NCBI GenBank assembly: GCA_934778125.1
Contig: CAKVOF010000050.1
Span: forward strand, 1-5,056
DNA length: 5,056 nt
Reading direction: 5' to 3'
Origin: an uncultured Clostridia bacterium
GTDB lineage: Bacteria > Bacillota > Clostridia > Christensenellales > UBA1242
The notes under the pieces: model-generated
Database searches by the model: none
What the model was told of the DNA's origin: nothing
Seen by the model: the letters and a program-made list of their open reading frames with translations, nothing else
Shown: piece after piece, positions 1 through 5,056 of the stretch
Position numbering within the stretch: position 1 is the stretch's first letter
Layout: each line of letters begins with the position of its first letter
Made by a program: the position numbers and the translations under genes

Positions 1-1049
1 TCAAATAGCGCTCTATGAGCATTATCTAACACAACACCTAAATGATTTGAAACATCTTTTAGTTTATACCTTTTTAATCCTAATAAGTATTTACGTGCCA
101 TCAGCAATGCATCATCAATTTTATGGTCAAAGTTAAACCCATACTTTTGAGCGTGATAATTCAAAAATTTAATATCGAATTCTAAAATATTATATCCAAC
201 CAATATTGAACCTTTGCAAAATTCGTAAAAATCGCCTACAACATTTTCAAAAGTTGGTGCATCTGCAACCATCTCATTTGTTATTCCAGTAATTTTTGTT
301 ATTTCTTCTGAAATCTTTTTTGATGGTTTTAATAATGTAGTGAATGTTTGAGCAATTCGGCCATCAATAATTTTAACTGCTCCAATTTCCGTTATCTCAT
401 CTTCGTTATAAAACAAACCAGTGGTTTCAAGATCGAAAACAACGAAAGTGTTATTTTTTAAATAATCATTCACTTGAACTTTTGTGTCAAATAGATTGCT
501 TTGCGAAAACAAAATATAATCTTCAGGTGAAACAACTTTATATTTTGATTCAACAATTTTTTGCTCGTTATTTTCGACTTTTTGTTGTTCTAATTTGCAT
601 GAAACTTCATCAAATAACACTTCAGCAAAATAAGAATTTATATCTTTTTCAAATTGTTTATCATCTAAATATGTGAATTGAGCATTATCACACAAAAGTA
701 TTATTTCATACTTTTTTTCATCAATTTTATTAACAACGATATTGTTTTCATCAAATAAAACATACACTCCATTATAGAATTGCTTTAAATATTCGCTTAC
801 AAGTGTTTTTAAAACTCTACAATCAATAAAATATGGCTTTAATTTTATGTTAACATCAGTTGAATACTGCAAATATTCTGAAAGTAAATTCTTTAAATCA
901 TCTTTCGTTTTATCAACAAAAGTTTCACCTAAATAGTGAAACTTAAATGTTGTTTTATTAGTATTTTTTTCATATTCTATTTCTAAAAGTTTAAAATTTG
1001 AATAATCGTTTTTTGAATTCTCGTTTAACCATTCAATTATCTTTTGCAA
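1..1049 (-). CDS. PolC-N-like/DnaQ-like 3'-5' exonuclease protein, C-terminus cut by window edge
   Basis: 349 codons are visible; the gene continues past the left edge. Residues ~200-350 are a DEDDh exonuclease fold of the DNA polymerase III epsilon/PolC type: motif I FDLETTG with D206 and E208, an ITGIT block at 253-257, motif II with D292, and motif III H345 in AHRALF, whose final acidic residue falls in the split codon at the edge. This fold normally proofreads newly made DNA. Residues 1-~155 look like the N-terminal region of Gram-positive PolC (a judgement from pattern, not a search), followed by a charged linker at ~153-172. Full PolC has an OB fold and the first half of a PHP domain before the exonuclease, which usually begins near residue 420; neither is visible here. 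The start is TTG (1049-1047), placed by AGGAG 8 nt upstream; the first in-frame ATG is residue 260. The gap to rseP is 1 nt. It could be an atypical PolC, a split PolC piece or a separate exonuclease. Confidence 0.8.
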   Translation of the reverse strand, partial: MQKIIEWLNENSKNDYSNFKLLEIEYEKNTNKTTFKFHYLGETFVDKTKDDLKNLLSEYLQYSTDVNIKLKPYFIDCRVLKTLVSEYLKQFYNGVYVLFDENNIVVNKIDEKKYEIILLCDNAQFTYLDDKQFEKDINSYFAEVLFDEVSCKLEQQKVENNEQKIVESKYKVVSPEDYILFSQSNLFDTKVQVNDYLKNNTFVVFDLETTGLFYNEDEITEIGAVKIIDGRIAQTFTTLLKPSKKISEEITKITGITNEMVADAPTFENVVGDFYEFCKGSILVGYNILEFDIKFLNYHAQKYGFNFDHKIDDALLMARKYLLGLKRYKLKDVSNHLGVVLDNAHRALF

Positions 1050-1050
1050 A

Positions 1051-2148
1051 TTATATTCTCCTAAACACAAACAATTGAAGCAAGTCGATTATTATAACCA
1101 AAGTGAATAAGACTATGATACCAATTGTGTGAATTTTATTTTCCAAATCTCTATTAATTGGCTTTTTTCGAATCCATTCTATCAAAACAAACACCATTCT
1201 TCCACCATCGAGCGCTGGAAGTGGTAATAAGTTAAACACAGCCAAATTAACAGCAATAACAGGAATTAGAAGCAAAATATTTTTAAAACTCATTGCAGAA
1301 GCTTTTGCAATCACCTTAACAGTTGTTATTGGTCCACCAATATCCGAAACGCTATATTGGCCAATTAGCAATTTTCCTAAAATAACTAAACATTCCCAAG
1401 CTGTTTCACAACAAAATGGAACACACTTAACTAATGCTTCACCAAAAGAATAAGTCACTAAATCACTCTTAATACCAACCACACCGGTTTCAATAGTCCT
1501 GCCAAAGTCATCTTGATAATAATAGGCAACTTTTTCAATAATAACTGGCTCATCTAGTTTTTTGCCATTTCTTTTTATGGTTAATTCAATTTTATCACCA
1601 ACATTATATTTATTAAGCAGTTGCGTGATTCCTCCATTTAAAAATGTAGGTCTTTTACCATTAACTTCTAAAATAACATCATCAACTTCCAAAACAATAG
1701 CATTAGGATTTGGGTTTCCCATCACGTTCTGGTCTATTTCAACAATTTTGGGAGTATTATCCCCAACTGCCATAAGCAAAATTATTGAAAATAATATTGC
1801 AGATAAAAAGTTAAAAAACGCCCCAAAAAATAAAACAATTAATCTTTTCCAACACTTTTGAGAATTAAATGAGCCAATAACATCTGAATTAGCATCCTCA
1901 CCCTCAAATGCACAATAACCACCAAGAGGAAAAATTCTTATTGCAAATTTCTCACCACTTTTCATCGTTTTTTCGTAAAGTGCTTTTCCAAAACCGATTG
2001 AAAACTCATTAATTTTAAAATGCAATAATTTCCCAGCTGTATAGTGCCCTAATTCATGAATTGTTATCATTAATAATAGTATTAAAATTGCAATAAACAC
2101 GTAAAGGATTCCGCTTAGAAATCCGCTTGAACATAAAAAATTAGTCAA
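1051..2148 (-). CDS. rseP: RseP/RasP-type site-2 intramembrane zinc metalloprotease
   Basis: A 365-residue membrane protease of the M50 family. The zinc-binding HELGH is at 31-35 in the first membrane segment (~13-37), and the third ligand motif, with D314 in LPLPALDGGR, is at 308-317. A membrane-associated PLGGY loop follows at 74-78. Further membrane segments are at ~103-128, ~288-310 and ~341-361. Residues ~130-200 form a single PDZ-like domain. Family members cut membrane-bound anti-sigma factors and leftover signal peptides inside the membrane; the substrate here is unknown. It is shorter than B. subtilis RasP (about 420 residues) but all catalytic parts are present. The TTG start (2148-2146) is supported by AGGAG 6 nt upstream; the next Met is residue 27, within the first membrane segment, so a later start would cut that segment. 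A cysteine cluster (C242, C246, C247, C253) precedes the third membrane segment. The gene begins 9 nt after cdsA, where dxr often intervenes in Bacillota. Confidence 0.95.
   Translation of the reverse strand: MTNFLCSSGFLSGILYVFIAILILLLMITIHELGHYTAGKLLHFKINEFSIGFGKALYEKTMKSGEKFAIRIFPLGGYCAFEGEDANSDVIGSFNSQKCWKRLIVLFFGAFFNFLSAILFSIILLMAVGDNTPKIVEIDQNVMGNPNPNAIVLEVDDVILEVNGKRPTFLNGGITQLLNKYNVGDKIELTIKRNGKKLDEPVIIEKVAYYYQDDFGRTIETGVVGIKSDLVTYSFGEALVKCVPFCCETAWECLVILGKLLIGQYSVSDIGGPITTVKVIAKASAMSFKNILLLIPVIAVNLAVFNLLPLPALDGGRMVFVLIEWIRKKPINRDLENKIHTIGIIVLFTLVIIIDLLQLFVFRRI
1058..1062 (-). promoter_or_regulatory. Ribosome-binding site of the exonuclease gene, inside the end of rseP
   Basis: AGGAG lies 8 nt before the TTG start at 1049. 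It falls inside rseP: the AGG and AGA codons for Arg363 and Arg364 form the site. With only 1 nt between the rseP stop and the TTG, ribosomes finishing rseP sit on the next start, so translational coupling is likely. This site is the main reason for choosing TTG. Confidence 0.8.
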
Positions 2149-2154
2149 CTCTAA

Positions 2155-2159
2155 CTCCT
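2155..2159 (-). promoter_or_regulatory. Ribosome-binding site of rseP, overlapping the cdsA stop
   Basis: AGGAG sits 6 nt before the TTG start at 2148. The cdsA stop codon TAG (2160-2158) supplies the first two bases of the site, giving TAGGAG. This arrangement fixes the TTG as start and suggests termination-reinitiation coupling from cdsA. Confidence 0.85.
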
Positions 2160-3132
2160 AAATAAATAATAAAGAAATAAATATAAATGAGTATAATGCA
2201 TTAAAGCAAATACCATCCATTCTATCCATAATACCGCCGTGACCTGGCAAAATATTTCCGCTATCCTTCACATCAGCCTTTCTTTTTAAAAAGCTCTCAA
2301 ATATATCACCACATTGCGATACTACAGAACCAAATAGAGCTAACAAAATAACCTTAAACGCACTGAAATTTATTTTTTCATACACAGCTGAAAAATCCGG
2401 ATTAGTGTCGAAGATTAAAAATAAGCACAAAGTTCCAATAATAGCCATAACTAAGCCACCAATAGCACCGCTGATCGTTTTTTTTGGGCTAATTTTAGGG
2501 CATAGTTTTTTTCCTTTAAATAACATTCCAGAAAGCATCGCAAATGTGTCGGTTAGCATTGTGCAAACAAAAACAAAAATTAAAATAAATGTTGCAAAAA
2601 GACTAACGTTAATTGCAGGATTATCAGTTGTTCCAGTTCCATATTTTGAAACAATATCACTAAATTCAGCAAAATGGTTTATAAAATAAAAACTTGCAAA
2701 AAAGAATGTTGGATATATAAACAAAAAAACTGTTCTTAATGCTTTAATAACGCTATATTTAGCTAGTCCATATGTTTTTCTAGACATATGCAATTCTTTT
2801 AATGAATCCTTTTTTGTTATTAAAGCAAAAATAAATGCAAGGATAAAATAAAAAATTATTAAGCATAAAACATACACTAAATAATATGCAAAACCACGTT
2901 TATTTAGAATTCCAATAATCGTTCCAACTAAAATCGTTATTGGCATAGTGCAAACAAGAGCAATATTAACATATTTACCGGCTTTATTTTGAATTTGAGC
3001 AATTTCTATGCAAGCAACAATACCACAAAGAGCTATAAAACAATCAAAAATATATGGCGTTAGCATCCTGCTCAAAAAAAACAATACAACAGCGATAAGA
3101 ATAACACTGCCCGTTAAAACTCTTTTTTTCAT
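2158..3132 (-). CDS. cdsA: Phosphatidate cytidylyltransferase (CDP-diacylglycerol synthase)
   Basis: This integral membrane enzyme makes CDP-diacylglycerol from CTP and phosphatidic acid, the branch point for bacterial phospholipids. The protein has 324 residues with about eight hydrophobic membrane segments. The C-terminal family signature is complete: S280, K283-R284, K289-D290, PGHGG at 296-300, then D303-R304 and D306. Upstream of it is the conserved TDTFA (194-198) and KISPKKT (213-219) stretch. It is somewhat longer than the usual 260-285 residues; the extra length seems to lie in loops near 106-130 and 152-175. The start is ATG at 3132 with AGGAG 6 nt upstream. The gene begins 9 nt after uppS, whose TAG stop overlaps the ribosome-binding site. 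uppS followed by cdsA is a widely conserved pair. Confidence 0.96.
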   Translation of the reverse strand: MKKRVLTGSVILIAVVLFFLSRMLTPYIFDCFIALCGIVACIEIAQIQNKAGKYVNIALVCTMPITILVGTIIGILNKRGFAYYLVYVLCLIIFYFILAFIFALITKKDSLKELHMSRKTYGLAKYSVIKALRTVFLFIYPTFFFASFYFINHFAEFSDIVSKYGTGTTDNPAINVSLFATFILIFVFVCTMLTDTFAMLSGMLFKGKKLCPKISPKKTISGAIGGLVMAIIGTLCLFLIFDTNPDFSAVYEKINFSAFKVILLALFGSVVSQCGDIFESFLKRKADVKDSGNILPGHGGIMDRMDGICFNALYSFIFISLLFI

Positions 3133-3138
3133 AAGTAT

Positions 3139-3143
3139 CTCCT
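3139..3143 (-). promoter_or_regulatory. Ribosome-binding site of cdsA, overlapping the uppS stop
   Basis: AGGAG lies 6 nt before the ATG at 3132. The uppS stop TAG (3144-3142) overlaps its first two bases, forming TAGGAG as at the cdsA-rseP junction. This implies coupled translation of uppS and cdsA. Confidence 0.85.
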
Positions 3144-3855
3144 AATTAGTTTCAATAATTTTTCCAAACCTTCTATCACGCCTTGAATACTCAATTAATG
3201 CTTTTTCAAGTTCTTTTTTTCCAAAAGCTGGCCAATGAACTTTAGGAAAATATAATTCAGAATAAGAACATTGCCATAGCATAAAATTACTAAGGCGTTG
3301 CTCACCACTAGTTCTTATAATAAAATCAGGATCTGGAATATTAGCAGTGTAAAGTGCACCGCTTATTTTTTCTTTAGTTATGTTAGTTTCGCCATTACCA
3401 ATTAATTTATTAACTGCATAAACAATTTCATCTCTTCCGCCATAGTTGATTCCAAGATTTAAAACAAAATCAGTTTCACCTTTAGTTGCTTCAATTGTTT
3501 TATTAGCGTTTTCTTGCAGTTTATCAGGGAAAACGGTGTAGTCCCCCATAATATTTAATTTAACTTTTGGAAATTGCTTCATAAAATCATTTGAAACATA
3601 ATCTGTGAATAAATCAATCAGATAATCAACTTCAGCTTTAGGCCTATTCCAATTTTCAGTGGAAAAAGCATAAACGCTCACATATTTAATTCCATAATTA
3701 TAAAATGACTCTTTAAGTATTTTTTTTAAGTTATTAAAACCTGCTTTATGCCCTAAAGAGCGAGATAAACCTCTTGCCTTAGCCCATCTACCATTGCCAT
3801 CAATAATATATGCAATATGGTTGGGAAGTTTTAAAATTGTTTCACTTTCCTTCAA
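3142..3855 (-). CDS. uppS: Undecaprenyl diphosphate synthase (cis-prenyltransferase)
   Basis: This soluble enzyme adds isopentenyl diphosphate units in cis to farnesyl diphosphate, giving the C55 carrier lipid for peptidoglycan and other wall polymers. The protein has 237 residues, close to the family norm of about 240-250. Motifs in order: the phosphate-binding block IAYIIDGNGRWAKARG with catalytic D19, G20, N21 and R23; GHKAG at 35-39; YAFSTENW at 62-69; NYGGRDEI at 137-144; the RTSGEQRLSNF block at 181-191; and YSELYF at 198-203. It starts with TTG (3855-3853), supported by AGGAG 6 nt upstream; no ATG occurs before the catalytic block. It lies 20 nt after frr. Neither dxr nor ispG, which supply its precursor in the MEP pathway and are commonly nearby, is in the window. 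Confidence 0.97.
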   Translation of the reverse strand: MKESETILKLPNHIAYIIDGNGRWAKARGLSRSLGHKAGFNNLKKILKESFYNYGIKYVSVYAFSTENWNRPKAEVDYLIDLFTDYVSNDFMKQFPKVKLNIMGDYTVFPDKLQENANKTIEATKGETDFVLNLGINYGGRDEIVYAVNKLIGNGETNITKEKISGALYTANIPDPDFIIRTSGEQRLSNFMLWQCSYSELYFPKVHWPAFGKKELEKALIEYSRRDRRFGKIIETN

Positions 3856-3861
3856 AACTAA

Positions 3862-3866
3862 CTCCT
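3862..3866 (-). promoter_or_regulatory. Ribosome-binding site deciding the TTG start of uppS
   Basis: AGGAG is followed by the 6-nt spacer TTAGTT and then TTG at 3855. It lies in the 20-nt gap after the frr stop (3878-3876). As at the other junctions, T precedes it, giving TAGGAG. Without this site a TTG start would be hard to defend. Confidence 0.85.
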
Positions 3867-3875
3867 ATTAATTAT

Positions 3876-4445
3876 TTAAACTTCCATAATATCTTTTTCT
3901 TTTGTGGCACTAGCTTTATCAATTCTCTCAATAGCTGAGTCCAATCTTTTTTGAACATCTTTTTCAAGTTGCGCTAATTCATCTTCAGTTATTAAAGACT
4001 CTTTTTTCATTTTCTTAAATTCATCTAAGCAATCACGCCTTGCATTTCTGCACACAACCCTTGCGTTTTCAGTTTTAGCTTTGATATCCTTAACATATTC
4101 TTTTCTTCTCTCTTCAGTTAATTGAGGAATGATCAACCTAATTACTCTTCCATCATCGCTAGGATTTAAGCCAAGGTTTGCAGTTTCAATTGCTTTAACA
4201 GCCGCTTTTATTTGGCTAATGTCCCATAAACTGATTGTTATCATTCTAGCTTCTGGAACAGAAATTGTTGCCATTTGATTTAGTGGAGTCATGGTGCCAT
4301 AATAATCAACCATAACTTTTTCAACAATTTTTGGATTAGCTCTTCCTGCTCTTATTTGAGCTAAATCATCAACTAAGTGATCATAAGTCTTTTCAAATTC
4401 ACTTTCTAATTCATCAAAATATAAAGAAATTTCTTCTGTGTTCAT
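3876..4445 (-). CDS. frr: Ribosome recycling factor
   Basis: A cytoplasmic factor that, with EF-G, splits the post-termination ribosome and frees mRNA and tRNA. The protein has 189 residues against a usual ~185. Domain I helices flank a small beta-rich domain II (~31-104), as in the family. Diagnostic blocks are LAQIRAGRANP at 28-38, YYGTMTPLNQMA at 48-59, NPSDDGRVIRLIIPQLTEERR at ~94-114, and the ARVVCRNARRD helix at 128-138, where R133 matches the conserved arginine needed for ribosome binding. Two cysteines (C132, C139) replace the more usual small or aliphatic residues there. The start is ATG at 4445 with AGGAG 5 nt upstream. It is the first gene of the run. pyrH, which commonly precedes frr, is not upstream; a terminator and an unrelated gene are there instead. 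Confidence 0.97.
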   Translation of the reverse strand: MNTEEISLYFDELESEFEKTYDHLVDDLAQIRAGRANPKIVEKVMVDYYGTMTPLNQMATISVPEARMITISLWDISQIKAAVKAIETANLGLNPSDDGRVIRLIIPQLTEERRKEYVKDIKAKTENARVVCRNARRDCLDEFKKMKKESLITEDELAQLEKDVQKRLDSAIERIDKASATKEKDIMEV

Positions 4446-4450
4446 AATAA

Positions 4451-4455
4451 CTCCT
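4451..4455 (-). promoter_or_regulatory. Ribosome-binding site of frr
   Basis: AGGAG lies 5 nt upstream of the frr ATG at 4445, in the same TTAGGAG context used by the other genes of the run. Confidence 0.85.
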
Positions 4456-4474
4456 AATTAAATTCAATACAAAT

Positions 4475-4503
4475 ATATTACTAAATTTATATACTTAAAT
4501 CAA
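4475..4503 (-). promoter_or_regulatory. Possible sigma-A-type promoter for the frr operon
   Basis: On the minus strand, TTGATT (4503-4498) is separated by 17 nt from TAATAT (4480-4475). The spacing is ideal, but each hexamer matches consensus at only four of six positions. Transcription would begin near 4468, leaving a leader of about 22 nt with the ribosome-binding site inside it. The gap is so AT-rich that other pairs (for example TTAACT with TATATA 16 nt on) are possible. A promoter here makes sense because a terminator closes the upstream gene. Confidence 0.45.
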
Positions 4504-4563
4504 ATAAAAAGTTAAAATTTATAAACAAACTTTAAAATACTACAAAAACTCACCGTTCTCAAC

Positions 4564-4591
4564 AAAAAAGGCGAAAATTAATTTTTCGCCT
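4564..4591 (-). terminator. Rho-independent terminator of the VWA-like gene
   Basis: A perfect 9-bp inverted repeat, AGGCGAAAA (4591-4583 in complement) and TTTTCGCCT (4577-4569), encloses a 5-nt loop. It runs into six T's on the minus strand (4569-4564). It begins 40 nt after the stop codon at 4632. No T run follows on the plus strand, so it works in the minus direction. It separates the VWA-like gene from the frr operon. Confidence 0.92.
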
Positions 4592-4631
4592 CTAAATAAT
4601 ATAATTAATAAAACAATATAACTTGTATACA

Positions 4632-5056
4632 TTATATCATATCAAAAAAACTATCATCTATTTCTGAGTTTTCACTTGATATATTTGATTCAAATTCAGA
4701 TGAGTTGCATCTAATAACTTTTCCGCAACACGGCTCAAAAGTAGAAGGATGATCATATAAAATCCAATAAACATTTTTCAAATTTTTTAGGTCATCACTT
4801 GGCATAATTCCAAAACCATCAGTGAAAATGATTTTATTTGAATCCTTATCTTTTGTAAAACCACGAAGAGCGCAATCAAGATTTGTTCCACCACCACCTT
4901 CTGCTCTAAAGTTATCTATGTCAGATTTATTTTTAATTTCAGCAAATCCATATGTTTTTGTGTCGAAACAACAAACTTTTAGATCAGAATCTTTAACTAG
5001 TGGCTTCAATTGGCTTAAAAATGATTTTAACATTTTAGTGGAAACCGAGCCTGATG
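4632..5056 (-). CDS. VWA-like (DUF2201-type) protein, C-terminal part; N-terminus outside window
   Basis: The last 141 codons of a larger gene cut by the right edge. The first visible residues, SGSVS, are the end of a DxSGS metal-binding (MIDAS) motif. The Met at 5033 follows directly in frame and is therefore internal, not a start. The other MIDAS parts are present: the threonine in GGGGTNLD (4889-4912) and the aspartate in IIFTDGFG (4832-4818). A predicted strand YWILYDHP and a Cys-rich PCCGKVIRC stretch follow, then an acidic, serine-rich tail. This layout resembles the C-terminal domain of DUF2201 proteins, whose N-terminal half is a predicted metallopeptidase-like domain and which are often encoded beside MoxR-type AAA+ ATPases. 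The function of these proteins is not established. Neither the N-terminal half nor any ATPase is visible, so the family call rests on the VWA part. The stop is TAA at 4634-4632. Confidence 0.8.
   Translation of the reverse strand, partial: SGSVSTKMLKSFLSQLKPLVKDSDLKVCCFDTKTYGFAEIKNKSDIDNFRAEGGGGTNLDCALRGFTKDKDSNKIIFTDGFGIMPSDDLKNLKNVYWILYDHPSTFEPCCGKVIRCNSSEFESNISSENSEIDDSFFDMI

Noticed and set aside
482..676. Plus-strand open frame of 64 codons
   Set aside because: Lies wholly within the minus-strand exonuclease gene, shows no recognisable domain and reads as low-complexity antisense.
1562..1861. Plus-strand open frame of 99 codons
   Set aside because: Antisense to rseP across its PDZ-like domain and second membrane segment, where the minus-strand protein is clearly conserved.
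2405..2689. Plus-strand open frame of 94 codons
   Set aside because: Antisense to cdsA; its hydrophobic look mirrors the membrane segments on the real strand.
4446..4563. Riboswitch or small RNA in the gap before frr
   Set aside because: After the terminator the sequence is simply AT-rich, with no stable GC-containing stem or second terminator; only a tentative promoter and a ribosome-binding site can be supported.
4632..5033. A complete 133-residue gene starting at the ATG at 5033
   Set aside because: The frame stays open to the window edge and the residues just before the ATG are the SGSVS part of a VWA metal-binding motif, so the Met is internal.
1..5056. A novel defence, mobile or CRISPR system
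   Set aside because: No repeats, inverted-repeat ends, transposase, integrase or toxin-antitoxin features were seen; the genes are a conserved housekeeping cluster.

Overview
The window is an AT-rich (roughly 30% GC by eye), densely packed stretch of a bacterial chromosome. Every gene lies on the minus strand, so transcription runs from high to low coordinates. Gene content and order (frr, uppS, cdsA, rseP, then a protein with a PolC-type start and a proofreading exonuclease) match the conserved ribosome-recycling/lipid-carrier block of Bacillota and related low-GC lineages. Strong AGGAG ribosome-binding sites, frequent TTG starts, many cysteines and low GC suggest an anaerobic, possibly uncultured Clostridia-like organism. 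That is an inference, not a sequence match. Tryptophan is encoded by TGG and the visible stops are TAA or TAG, so there is no sign of a recoded TGA.

Layout, in transcription order. (1) 5056-4632: the C-terminal part of a VWA-like protein of the DUF2201 type, cut by the right edge and ending in a clear rho-independent hairpin (4591-4564). (2) 4563-4446: an AT-rich gap with a plausible promoter. (3) 4445-1: a tight five-gene run. It holds frr (ribosome recycling factor), uppS (undecaprenyl diphosphate synthase), cdsA (CDP-diacylglycerol synthase), rseP (site-2 intramembrane metalloprotease), and a 5' fragment of a PolC-N-like/DnaQ-like exonuclease gene that runs off the left edge. Gaps in the run are 20, 9, 9 and 1 nt, and no terminator lies between genes, so this is very probably one operon.

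The genes serve linked growth functions: freeing ribosomes after termination, making the C55 lipid carrier for cell-wall synthesis, making the activated phospholipid precursor, membrane proteolysis, and (if the last gene is polC-related) DNA synthesis or proofreading. In the textbook Bacillota order, pyrH precedes frr, dxr lies between cdsA and rseP, and ispG lies between rseP and polC. All three are absent here.

I see no mobile element, CRISPR array, RNA gene or defence system, and I do not think the window contains a new system. The points most worth checking are the domain order of the left-edge exonuclease protein, the loss of dxr and ispG from the cluster, and the use of TAGGAG as combined stop codon and ribosome-binding site before TTG starts.
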